Below, one piece after another: positions 1-9,104 of a stretch of DNA of 64,000 nt; position 1 is the stretch's first letter; every line of letters starts with the position of its first letter. Under the pieces are notes generated by a model. That model was not told the origin of the DNA. It saw nothing but the letters and a program-made list of their open reading frames with translations, and made no database searches. Origin of the DNA: an uncultured Pelagibacteraceae bacterium (GTDB taxonomy: Bacteria; Pseudomonadota; Alphaproteobacteria; Pelagibacterales; Pelagibacteraceae). The stretch is from assembly GCA_902623395.1 (NCBI GenBank), contig CACNTN010000004.1, forward strand, positions 50,313-114,312, read 5' to 3'. Both the position numbers and the translations under genes were made by a program.

Positions 1-2462
1 TCATCACAACCTTTAGGTTTTTCTGGATGAGAGTAGTTTTCATTCATTGCAGTGATGTAGTAGAAGACATTCTCTTTCTTCTCATGCATTCTTCTTAAGC
101 CTTCTCTAAATATTGTTGCCATCTCATAAGCAAATGTTGGATCATAACTAATGCAGTTTGGAATATTTGATGCCAATAATTGGCTGTGCCCGTCCTGATG
201 TTGTAATCCTTCTCCAGCTAATGTGGTTCTTCCAGCTGTTGCTCCAATTAAGAACCCTCTAGCTTGGGAGTCACCAGCTGCCCATGCTAGATCCCCAACT
301 CTTTGGAATCCAAACATAGAATAAAAAATATAAACAGGTATCATTTCTATATCGTGATTAGTGTAAGCGGTTCCAGCTGCAATCCAGGATGACATCGCCC
401 CAGACTCATTGATACCCTCCTCTAATACTTGACCACTTTTATCTTCTCGATATGAACTTAATTGTTCGGAGTCCACTGGTTCGTATTTCTGTCCTTCATG
501 GGCATAAATACCAATTTTTTGAAAGAAACCCTCCATTCCAAAAGTTCTAGCTTCATCAGGAATGATTGGTACTAATCTTGAAGCAACGTTTTTATCTCTA
601 AGTAGCGCAGTCATCATTCTTACCAAAGCCATTGTTGTAGACATTTCTTTTTTGCCAGTTGATTTCATAAAAGCATCGAAAATATCTTTTGGAGGAGCTT
701 TAATTTGCTTAGCAAAAGATGATCTTTCTGGAATGAAACCTCCAAGTTTCATTCTCTTATCTTTTAAATATTTTATCTCTTCAGAATTTTCGCTCGGTTT
801 GTAATACTCTATATTTTTTACCTGTTTATCTGTTAACGGGACATTAAATCTATCTCTATAGTAAAGTAGATCCTCTTCATCTAATTTTTTTTGTTGATGG
901 GTTGTGTTTACACTTTCACCTGTTTTACCCATTCCATATCCTTTAATAGTTTTTGCCAAAATAACGGTAGGTGATCCAGTATGTTGAATTGCTGCTGCGT
1001 AAGCTGCGTAAACTTTGTGAGGATCGTGACCTCCTCTGTTTAGTCTCCAAATATCTTTATCTGTTAAAGAAGAAACAAGCTCAGTAAGTTCAGAGTATTT
1101 TCCAAAAAATTTTTCTCTAACATAAGAACCGCCTTTAGCTTTAAATGCTTGGTATTCCCCGTCTACACATTCATTCATTCTCTTTATAAGAAGACCTGTT
1201 TTATCTTTAGCCAATAATTGATCCCAATACGATCCCCAAATAACTTTTATTACATTCCAACCCGAACCTCTAAAGCTTCCCTCTAGTTCCTGAATAATTT
1301 TACCATTTCCTCGAACAGGACCGTCCAGTCTCTGTAAATTACAATTTACAACAAAAATTAAATTATCTAATTTTTCACGAGCGGCTAAACCAATTGCACC
1401 AAGGGACTCTGGCTCATCCATTTCACCATCACCCAGGAACACCCAAATTTTTCTACCTTCATCTTTAACTAATCCTCTATTAATTAAGTATTTTAAAAAT
1501 CTGGCTTGATAGATAGCCATGATAGGTCCAAGACCCATAGATACAGTTGGAAACTGCCAGAACTTTGGCATCAACCAAGGGTGAGGATATGAGGATAAAC
1601 CTCCGTTATTCACCTCTTGCCTAAAACCATCTAGTTGTTTTGAAGTAAGTCTTCCCTCTAAGAAAGCTCTTGCGTACATTCCTGGAGCCGAATGACCTTG
1701 AAAATAAATTAAATCTCCACCAAATTTATTGTTCTTTGCTCTCCAAAAATGATTCATTCCCACATCATAAAGAGTAGCCGCAGATGCAAATGTACCGATA
1801 TGACCACCTAGTTCAGGACTTTTTTTGTTAGCCTTTACAACCATAGCTGCCGCGTTCCACCTTACATATGCCCGTATTTTTTTTTCAATATTTTGATCAC
1901 CGGGTGACTTAATCTCAGCCTCTGGCGGAATAGTATTAATATAAGGAGTTGTTCTAGTATCTGGAAGAACAAGACCAGATTTATAAGCTTGATCGATAAC
2001 TTTATTTAATAAGTAACTTGCTCTCGAAGAACCATCATTTTCAATAACTGAATTTAAGGAGTCTATCCATTCGTTGGTTTCAACAGGATCTATATCATCT
2101 TTTGAGGCTGGTTCAGCAAAGACTTTCTTAACTTGTCTTACCTGATTTACCTCACCATTAGTTTTTGGTTTTTCTTGTGTTGGAACCTCTTTAATTATTT
2201 TCTTTTCTTTTGGAGCTAAGGCCGCTTGGCCATTTTCTATTGTTGCTAATATGCTTCCTTCAGAAACTTTATCTCCAATTTTAACTTTTAAATCTTTAAT
2301 TTCTCCAGCTGCAGGAGAAGGTATTTCCACACTTGACTTGTCACTTTCGATTGTAACTATGGGATCATTTTTATTTATGTGATCACCAGGCTTGACTAAA
2401 ACTTCTATTACCTCAACGTCTTTAAAATCACCTATATCTGGTACTGAAATATTCTGAGCCAT
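1..2462 (-). CDS. aceE: Pyruvate dehydrogenase E1 component (homodimeric AceE type) with N-terminal lipoyl domain; runs off the left edge (C-terminus missing)
   Basis: Reverse-strand reading from ATG at 2462 gives MAQNISVPDIGDFKDVEVIEVLVKPGDHINKNDPIVTIESDKSSVEIPSPAAGEIKDLKVKIGDKVSEGSILATIENGQ..., then E1-like ...DPVETNEWIDSLNSVIENDGSSRASYLLNKVIDQA... in the same frame; not in the ORF track because it has no stop in the window. Confidence 0.93.
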   Translation of the reverse strand, partial: MAQNISVPDIGDFKDVEVIEVLVKPGDHINKNDPIVTIESDKSSVEIPSPAAGEIKDLKVKIGDKVSEGSILATIENGQAALAPKEKKIIKEVPTQEKPKTNGEVNQVRQVKKVFAEPASKDDIDPVETNEWIDSLNSVIENDGSSRASYLLNKVIDQAYKSGLVLPDTRTTPYINTIPPEAEIKSPGDQNIEKKIRAYVRWNAAAMVVKANKKSPELGGHIGTFASAATLYDVGMNHFWRAKNNKFGGDLIYFQGHSAPGMYARAFLEGRLTSKQLDGFRQEVNNGGLSSYPHPWLMPKFWQFPTVSMGLGPIMAIYQARFLKYLINRGLVKDEGRKIWVFLGDGEMDEPESLGAIGLAAREKLDNLIFVVNCNLQRLDGPVRGNGKIIQELEGSFRGSGWNVIKVIWGSYWDQLLAKDKTGLLIKRMNECVDGEYQAFKAKGGSYVREKFFGKYSELTELVSSLTDKDIWRLNRGGHDPHKVYAAYAAAIQHTGSPTVILAKTIKGYGMGKTGESVNTTHQQKKLDEEDLLYYRDRFNVPLTDKQVKNIEYYKPSENSEEIKYLKDKRMKLGGFIPERSSFAKQIKAPPKDIFDAFMKSTGKKEMSTTMALVRMMTALLRDKNVASRLVPIIPDEARTFGMEGFFQKIGIYAHEGQKYEPVDSEQLSSYREDKSGQVLEEGINESGAMSSWIAAGTAYTNHDIEMIPVYIFYSMFGFQRVGDLAWAAGDSQARGFLIGATAGRTTLAGEGLQHQDGHSQLLASNIPNCISYDPTFAYEMATIFREGLRRMHEKKENVFYYITAMNENYSHPEKPKGCD

Positions 2463-2731
2463 AATTAGCTATTATAAACTGGGTGGAACATAATAAAAAA
2501 TAAATAATTAATAAACATTAAAGAATAGGGCAAATAGTCGGATAAGATCAATTTTTGTCACATTTTCCGCTTTTTTTCGTCAATTAGTTTTATTCATATG
2601 TGACATGCGTTGGTTAATAAATTTTTTATTTAAAAAAAGACAGATTAAAACTAATAGAGCAGTTTTAGTTCAGAAAATTATTCTTAAAAAATATCTGTTA
2701 AGATAAAAAAATAAAAGCTAAGCTAGCTTTT

Positions 2732-4660
2732 ATGGAAAAATTTTTGTGGGAGCCCTCTAGAAATAAGAAAGAAGAGTCTCTTCTTGAAGATTTCTCAAAA
2801 TTTATAAATCATAAATCAAATTACAATTTTAAAACTTTGTGGAAATGGTCGGTAGATCATCCTGAAGAATTTTGGTCAAAGTTTTGGGACTATTCAAAGA
2901 TTATAGGAGACAAAGGAAAAGAAATAATTAAACTTAATAAAATATTTAATAAGACTAAATTTTTTCCAGACTCAAAATTAAATTATGCTGAAAATATTTT
3001 AAAAAAAAAGTCATTAGATGCTGCAATAAGTTTTTTATCAGAGAAAGGGTTTGAGGAAGAAATTTCTTGGGAACAACTTTACAATAAAGTATGTAAGTTT
3101 TCTAATTACTTAAAATCTATAGGTTTAAAAAAAGGAGACCGTGTAGCAGCTTATGTTCCAAACAAAATTGAGTCTATTATAAGTTTTTTAGCATGTGCAA
3201 AAAATGGAATTATCTGGTCATCATGTTCTCCAGACTTTGGAGTCCAAGGAGTTGTGGATAGATTCAAACAAATTCAACCTAGTATTTTAATTACTAGCGA
3301 TCACTATTTTTATAATGGCAAGAAAATAAATATTCTTGAAAAAATCGAGAATATCTTAAGGGAAATTCCTTCAATTAAAAAAACTTTAGTATTTGCGTAT
3401 AATAAACAAGAGCATGTGAATTTTCAAAATTATATAAACTTCGATGAAGTTTTAAATCAGACAGAAGCAGATGAAAGCTTTGAACGGTTTGAATTTAATC
3501 ATCCTATTTATATTTTATTTTCAAGCGGTACAACTGGAAAACCTAAATGTATAACACATGGAGCCGGAAATGTTTTAATTGAACATAACAAAGAATTTAT
3601 ACTTCATTGTGATATCAGAGATAATGAAAAATTATTTTACTATACTACTACAGGCTGGATGATGTGGAATTGGTTAGTTGGCGGATTAGCAACTGGCTCA
3701 TCTATATTTTTATTTGATGGTGCACCTGTTTATCCAAAAATAGATATCCTTTTAGAGTACTGTCAAAACAAAAAAATTAATCTTTTTGGAGTAAGCGCTA
3801 AATACATCGATCATTTAAAGAATGAAAAATATAGTAGTAAAAACCTAGATCTAAGCTCAATAAAAATAATAACTTCTACAGGCTCTCCCTTAGCTGAGGA
3901 AAGTTTCAAGTATGTATATGACAATATAAAAAAAGATGTTCATCTCGCGTCTATTGCTGGTGGAACAGATTTAGTTGGTTGTTTAGTTTTAGGGAACCTT
4001 TACTCAAATGTATACATGGGAGAAATACAAGGTCAGAGCTTAGGTATTGATGTTGATGTTTTTACGGATGAGGGAAAAAGCGTAAAAGACGGAGAGAAGG
4101 GTGAGTTAGTAGTTAAAAAACCTTTTCCATCTATGCCAATAAAATTTTGGGGAGATGATGATGGACAAAAATATCGTAAAGCTTATTTCAATAAATTTAA
4201 AAATATTTGGCATCATGGTGATTTCATTGAGCGAACTAAAAATAATGGTTTTATCATGAGAGGAAGATCTGACGCTACGTTAAATCCTGGAGGTGTAAGA
4301 ATAGGAACATCAGAAATTTACCAACAAGTTGAAGACATTGATTTTATCACTGAAGGGCTAGTAGTTGGGCAAGATTATAACGATGATGTAAGGATTGTCT
4401 TATTTATTACTACAAAAAACAATCAAGAGTTAGATGATGAAAAAATACAATCAATTAAATCAAGAATAAGAAAAAATTGTTCTCCAAAACATGTTCCTTC
4501 AATAATTATTAAAGTTCCAGAAATCCCTAGGACAAAAAGCGGTAAAATAGTTGAATTAGCGGTTAGAAAAATAATTCATGGAGAAACTATCAATAATAAA
4601 GAGGCAATAGCTAATCCCGAGACTTTAAAATATTTCGAGAATATTCCTCAGCTAAAATAA
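2732..4660 (+). CDS. Acetoacetyl-CoA synthetase (acetoacetate-CoA ligase)
   Basis: 642 aa AMP-forming ligase: ILFSSGTTGKPKCITHGAG, GRSDATLNPGGVRIGTSEIY, PRTKSGKIVELAVRK; N-terminus typical of acetoacetate-CoA ligases. Confidence 0.9.
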   Translation: MEKFLWEPSRNKKEESLLEDFSKFINHKSNYNFKTLWKWSVDHPEEFWSKFWDYSKIIGDKGKEIIKLNKIFNKTKFFPDSKLNYAENILKKKSLDAAISFLSEKGFEEEISWEQLYNKVCKFSNYLKSIGLKKGDRVAAYVPNKIESIISFLACAKNGIIWSSCSPDFGVQGVVDRFKQIQPSILITSDHYFYNGKKINILEKIENILREIPSIKKTLVFAYNKQEHVNFQNYINFDEVLNQTEADESFERFEFNHPIYILFSSGTTGKPKCITHGAGNVLIEHNKEFILHCDIRDNEKLFYYTTTGWMMWNWLVGGLATGSSIFLFDGAPVYPKIDILLEYCQNKKINLFGVSAKYIDHLKNEKYSSKNLDLSSIKIITSTGSPLAEESFKYVYDNIKKDVHLASIAGGTDLVGCLVLGNLYSNVYMGEIQGQSLGIDVDVFTDEGKSVKDGEKGELVVKKPFPSMPIKFWGDDDGQKYRKAYFNKFKNIWHHGDFIERTKNNGFIMRGRSDATLNPGGVRIGTSEIYQQVEDIDFITEGLVVGQDYNDDVRIVLFITTKNNQELDDEKIQSIKSRIRKNCSPKHVPSIIIKVPEIPRTKSGKIVELAVRKIIHGETINNKEAIANPETLKYFENIPQLK

Positions 4661-5544
4661 TTCGCACAATTTTTATGTAACATTGAGTGAAGTTCAATAA
4701 GTTTTTCAAAACTCTTATTATAACCTCCTCCTAAAACACCACATAATGAGGTATTTCTCGAGTGAAAATTTTCTATTACTATTTGATCTCTTTTATTAAT
4801 TCCTTCATCAGTAATTTTAAGTTTACCCAAACGATCCTCATAATGAATGTCAACTCCAGCCACATAAAATACAAAGTCATATTTATTTTTATTAAGCACT
4901 TTTAAATTTTTATTTAGAATATTTAAGTATTCTTCATCTTCCATATGATCTTTAAGCTCAATATCAATATCACTTTTTGATTTCTTAGCAGGATAATTAG
5001 AAGCACAGTGCATACTAAACGTTAAAACGTCTTTATCACTTTTGAATATTTCTGAATTTCCATTTCCTTGATGAACATCTAGGTCGATTATAAGTATTTT
5101 TTTTGCGTATCTTTTATTTTTCAAGTAGTTGGCCGCTACTGCCACATCATTAAAAACACAATAACCTGCTCCACAGTCAAAGGTAGCGTGATGACTACCT
5201 CCAGCAGTGTTACATGCAAGTTTTGTGTCTAATGCTAACTTACTTGCTAAAACAGTTCCACCAGTTGCAACAAACGATCTTCTAACAACGCTATCGTTAA
5301 TCGGAAACCCAATTTTTTTCTGAAGTTTTATATTCAAAGTTTTATTTTTTATATGATTTATATATTCTAATGAGTGAGACGTTTTCATTGTTTCGATTGA
5401 GCATTCTTTAGGTATATGAAATTTTTTTACCACACCTTCTTTCAAAAGATGATTAGCAAGTGCACCAAATTTTTTTATTGGAAATTTGTTATCATCATTT
5501 ATTTTCGCAACATAATCAGGATGATTTATCACAGGTAATTCCAT
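4648..5544 (-). CDS. Histone deacetylase family protein (AcuC/deacetylase-like)
   Basis: 298 aa; GGSHHATFDCGAGYCVFNDVAVAANYL, IIDLDVHQGNGN, YVAGVDIHYEDRLG, GVLGGGYN. Confidence 0.88.
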   Translation of the reverse strand: MELPVINHPDYVAKINDDNKFPIKKFGALANHLLKEGVVKKFHIPKECSIETMKTSHSLEYINHIKNKTLNIKLQKKIGFPINDSVVRRSFVATGGTVLASKLALDTKLACNTAGGSHHATFDCGAGYCVFNDVAVAANYLKNKRYAKKILIIDLDVHQGNGNSEIFKSDKDVLTFSMHCASNYPAKKSKSDIDIELKDHMEDEEYLNILNKNLKVLNKNKYDFVFYVAGVDIHYEDRLGKLKITDEGINKRDQIVIENFHSRNTSLCGVLGGGYNKSFEKLIELHSMLHKNCANYFS

Positions 5545-5588
5545 AATTTTAACCTATACTGTAATATTATCTTTTTTAAAGAGGTCAA

Positions 5589-6134
5589 ATGGTGAAAAAA
5601 TATAGATGGAAATGTAGAGTTTTGTTAGTCAAAACTCCTGATTATAAAAATCTGAGGTATAAAAAAGTAAAAGATCTTTATCAAAAAGATATTAAGCATT
5701 TTCATAAAAGGATTATTAAATTAGTCTCTAAGAAGACTGGTAAAGATTTTTCAATTGAGCTCTTCGGCTTTGACGGCAAAAAAAAACAGACATTTAAAAA
5801 TTTTGATAGTCAAAAAATTTTTAAGACTATTGATCAAATGCCAATTTCTAAAATACTTCAAGATAAAAAAATTAAACCACTAAATTTATCTTTATTTTCT
5901 GATTATAATCCTAAAACAACTACTTTTGGTTTAGGGTTTAAGGACAAAGAAAAAGCCCTTCACACAGTTAAAGCCATAAAAAATAGAAATATAAAATATC
6001 AAGTAAATGTAATAGCGACTATGTTGGGAAGAGCAAAAAAACACCCGTACAAAACTAAAAACATGAAAGACGCGATAAAAGTTTTTAGTTTATGGATGAA
6101 AAACTACAAAAAAAATAAAGTAACTAAATTTTAA
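5589..6134 (+). CDS. Hypothetical protein, DUF4174-like N-terminus plus a basic C-terminal domain
   Basis: 181 aa ORF; N-terminal YRWKCRVLLVKTP...ELFGFDGKKK resembles the DUF4174 pattern (WKxRxLLV...G.DG..K). Confidence 0.55.
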   Translation: MVKKYRWKCRVLLVKTPDYKNLRYKKVKDLYQKDIKHFHKRIIKLVSKKTGKDFSIELFGFDGKKKQTFKNFDSQKIFKTIDQMPISKILQDKKIKPLNLSLFSDYNPKTTTFGLGFKDKEKALHTVKAIKNRNIKYQVNVIATMLGRAKKHPYKTKNMKDAIKVFSLWMKNYKKNKVTKF

Positions 6135-6307
6135 GCAGTTTGTTCAAGGCAAACATCTTTAATAATAGGAACTGTTGTACAATCTAAGCACTTGTTCTCT
6201 TTTACCAAACAACCTTCACCTACAATTTTAATATCAACAACCCTGTCACATTGAGAGCATGTAACTGGTATTGTTAAACCACATTTTTTACAGCTATAAG
6301 TTTTCAT
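6131..6307 (-). CDS. 58-aa Cys-rich microprotein (zinc-ribbon/rubredoxin-like knuckles)
   Basis: Translation MKTYSCKKCGLTIPVTCSQCDRVVDIKIVGEGCLVKENKCLDCTTVPIIKDVCLEQTA*; three CxxC motifs, 8 Cys; below the ORF-track length cut-off. Confidence 0.75.
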   Translation of the reverse strand: MKTYSCKKCGLTIPVTCSQCDRVVDIKIVGEGCLVKENKCLDCTTVPIIKDVCLEQTA

Positions 6308-6358
6308 AACTATAGCCTAAATAAAATTTATTGGAGTTCAACTAGTATGTTTAATAGT

Positions 6359-6410
6359 GAAAATCATTATCAAAAAAAACTGAAGAAATTGCTTTTAATG
6401 ATAATCATTA
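6359..6410 (-). promoter_or_regulatory. Fur-box-like operator pair
   Basis: TAATGATAATCATTA (6396-6410), perfect 7-1-7 palindrome identical to the core of the consensus GATAATGATAATCATTATC; second site GAAAATCATTATC (6359-6371). Confidence 0.6.
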
Positions 6411-6443
6411 GCAAAGATATTTTAATTAAATTAATCAAAAAAA

Positions 6444-7616
6444 TTATCTTTCTACACACATAGCAATACCCATACCCCCGCCAATACAAAGTGTTGCTAA
6501 ACCTTTTTTAGCATTTCTTTTTATCATCTCATGTATGAGTGTTACAAGAATTCTGGTTCCAGATGCTCCAATAGGATGACCTAAAGCTATCGCACCACCA
6601 TTGACATTTACTTTTTCATTAGGAATTGAAAGTGTTTTTATTACAGCTATACTCTGTGCTGCAAAGGCTTCATTAATTTCAAATAAATCCACTTCATCAA
6701 TTCTCCATCCAGCTAAGTCTATTGCTTTCTTCACAGATGGAATTGGTCCTGTTCCCATTAACGCAGGATCCACACCACAACTTGCCCAAGACTTTACAGT
6801 AACTAACTTTTCTAAGCCTCTTTTTTCTGCTTCTAAACTACTCATTAATGTAACAGCTGCAGCTCCATCATTAATCCCTGAAGCATTTCCAGCAGTCACG
6901 GTACCATCTTTTTTGAATACAGGCTTTAATCTTGATAAAGCATCCAAATTAATACCCTCTCTTGGATGCTCATCTTTATAAAAATCTGTCTCTGCTTTTT
7001 TTGATTTGATTTTAAAATTGATTATTTCCTCTTCAAATTTATTTTCTTTTTGGGCCTTAAGTGCTTTTTCTTGAGATTTTAAAGAAAATTTATCCTGTTC
7101 ATCTCTTGTTACCTGAAATTTTTCTGCAACATTTTCTGCTGTTACACCCATGTGATAACCATGAAAAGCATCCCATAATCCATCTTTAATCATCGTATCT
7201 ATTAATTCTCCATCACCTAATTTTTTTCCATCTCTTAAATGAATAGCATGAGGTGCTAATGACATATTCTCTTGTCCTCCAGCAATTAATATTTTTGAGT
7301 TACCAGCTTTAATACTTTGGAATCCCGAAGCTATAGATCTTATTCCAGAGCCGCAGACTTGATTAACAATATATGCAGGAACTTCTTTAGGAACCCCAGC
7401 ATGTATAGCAGCTTGTCTAGCTGGGTTTTGACCCGATCCACCTGTTAAAACTTGACCCAATATTATTTCGTCAAGATCAGTCGGTTTTATATTAGATTTC
7501 TTAATTGATTCTGATATTACAGCAGAACCTAAATCTTCAGCTTTTACATTCTTTAAAGATTTTCCCAGCGTACCAACCGCTGTTCTTATTGCAGAAGTGA
7601 TGTATACATTGCTCAT
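6444..7616 (-). CDS. Acetyl-CoA C-acetyltransferase (thiolase)
   Basis: 390 aa; VNQVCGSGIRSIASGFQSI, NVNGGAIALGHPIGASGTRI, TLCIGGGMGIAM. Confidence 0.95.
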   Translation of the reverse strand: MSNVYITSAIRTAVGTLGKSLKNVKAEDLGSAVISESIKKSNIKPTDLDEIILGQVLTGGSGQNPARQAAIHAGVPKEVPAYIVNQVCGSGIRSIASGFQSIKAGNSKILIAGGQENMSLAPHAIHLRDGKKLGDGELIDTMIKDGLWDAFHGYHMGVTAENVAEKFQVTRDEQDKFSLKSQEKALKAQKENKFEEEIINFKIKSKKAETDFYKDEHPREGINLDALSRLKPVFKKDGTVTAGNASGINDGAAAVTLMSSLEAEKRGLEKLVTVKSWASCGVDPALMGTGPIPSVKKAIDLAGWRIDEVDLFEINEAFAAQSIAVIKTLSIPNEKVNVNGGAIALGHPIGASGTRILVTLIHEMIKRNAKKGLATLCIGGGMGIAMCVER

Positions 7617-7631
7617 TTTTTTAATGTATAA

Positions 7632-8972
7632 TTATTGATATTTATTTTCAATTGAATTTTCTTTTCTAATCATACCAATCAAAATTCCAATAATTAGAAA
7701 CAAATAAGTTGAATTACCAGTAGTAAAAAAGCTTCCTGTGCTTTTAATAGGAAAAATTTCAGCAATAAAAACAAATATAAAAGGGATAATTATTATATTA
7801 TTCTTAAATAACGATGTTGATATATATTTTTTGTAAAATGAATAATATAATATTATTAAAAATATAGTTGAAATAATAAAAAATCCTAAAATACCTGTCT
7901 CAGTCAAAATTTCTAAGTAGTAATTATGTGGATGCATATTACAAATAAAATCTTTATTTTTATCAATATTAGGTCTGTGATGACAATAAAATCTAAAATT
8001 TTTAATTCCACCACCTATAAATTTGTTCATTAACCAAGTGTCATAAAATGAAGAAAATTCTTTTAGATATTGGGGAGCGCTTTCATTAAAAAAATCTTTT
8101 TTAGCAACGTAAGTTGCAGTTTTTTTTATCTGATCAAAGAATCCCATGAAATTTACTCTAATAGGTTCGTTTGATTTGAATATAATCGTAAAAATAATAG
8201 AAAAAACAATTACAAAAGGTATTAAAAATTTTCGTGTTTGTTTGTTGAATAGAATTACTAAAAAAACAGTTAGCAAAAAAATAAGCGCAGGCATTCTATT
8301 ACCAGATAAAATTATACCTGAAAAAATAATTATAAATAAAGAGACAACTAAATATTTATTTAAATTTTTTGGAATTTTATTACTAAAATACAAAGGAATT
8401 AAAAAAAAAAGAAATAATGAGAATCTTTGAATAAATCCTCCGGCGATAAGTTCATCTCCGAAAGGTCCTGATAATTTTCTTCCTTGGGCAGTAAATCCAA
8501 ATATATCTTTGCCTGTGATAAACTGTAATATAATATCTAAAGATACAAATAAAACAGAAATAGAGCAAAAAATAAAAAAAAGTTTTAAATTAATTATATC
8601 CTTTTCAATTAAAAATCTAACAACTAAATAAAAGACTAAGTATTTTATAAAAAAAATTGATTTAAGAGGGGAAGCTAAATAGCTAATTATACCCTCTAAA
8701 TCAAAAAAGAAATAATTATAAAATCCTGTGAATAAAATAAAAATAAAAAAACAGATTATTAGTTTATCTAAAAAATGAAAATTTATTTTAAAAACTTTTC
8801 CTTTATAAAAGATAAATGATGTAACTATAAGCAGGATTAAATTAATATTAATTAACATATTTCCAGCGATAAAACTAAAAGGCATTATAGCTAATAAAAT
8901 ACTCAGCAAAGATGTCTTCGAAATATTAAAAGTTGAAAGTAAATGCATAATTTTAAGTTGTATGATAACCAA
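7632..8972 (-). CDS. O-antigen ligase/polymerase family membrane protein (Wzy/WaaL-like)
   Basis: 446 aa polytopic; GNRMPALIF and MHPHNYYLEILTETGILGF motifs typical of O-antigen ligases. Confidence 0.8.
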   Translation of the reverse strand: MVIIQLKIMHLLSTFNISKTSLLSILLAIMPFSFIAGNMLININLILLIVTSFIFYKGKVFKINFHFLDKLIICFFIFILFTGFYNYFFFDLEGIISYLASPLKSIFFIKYLVFYLVVRFLIEKDIINLKLFFIFCSISVLFVSLDIILQFITGKDIFGFTAQGRKLSGPFGDELIAGGFIQRFSLFLFFLIPLYFSNKIPKNLNKYLVVSLFIIIFSGIILSGNRMPALIFLLTVFLVILFNKQTRKFLIPFVIVFSIIFTIIFKSNEPIRVNFMGFFDQIKKTATYVAKKDFFNESAPQYLKEFSSFYDTWLMNKFIGGGIKNFRFYCHHRPNIDKNKDFICNMHPHNYYLEILTETGILGFFIISTIFLIILYYSFYKKYISTSLFKNNIIIIPFIFVFIAEIFPIKSTGSFFTTGNSTYLFLIIGILIGMIRKENSIENKYQ

Positions 8973-9024
8973 TTATAACATGGATAATTTTAAAAAAAAA
9001 AATTATATATGTTTACAATAAATT

Positions 9025-9101
9025 GCGCCTGTAGCTCAACTGGATAGAGCGCTTGGCTACGGACCAGGAGGTTCTGGGTTCAAATCCTAGCAGGCGCGCC
9101 A
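9025..9101 (+). tRNA. tRNA-Arg (anticodon ACG), CCA encoded
   Basis: Acceptor GCGCCTG/CAGGCGC, anticodon arm CTTGG-CTACGGA-CCAGG, T-arm GGTTCAAATCC, 3' GCCA. Confidence 0.97.
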
Positions 9102-9104
9102 GAT

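Noticed and set aside
562-804. 80-aa + strand ORF
   Set aside because: Antisense to aceE, whose protein is clearly conserved in the other strand.
2605-2706. 33-aa basic ORF MRWLINFLFKKRQIKTNRAVLVQKIILKKYLLR
   Set aside because: Short, Lys/Ile-biased as expected by chance in AT-rich DNA, no RBS; cannot be supported without conservation data.
6601-6981. 126-aa + strand ORF
   Set aside because: Antisense shadow of the thiolase gene.
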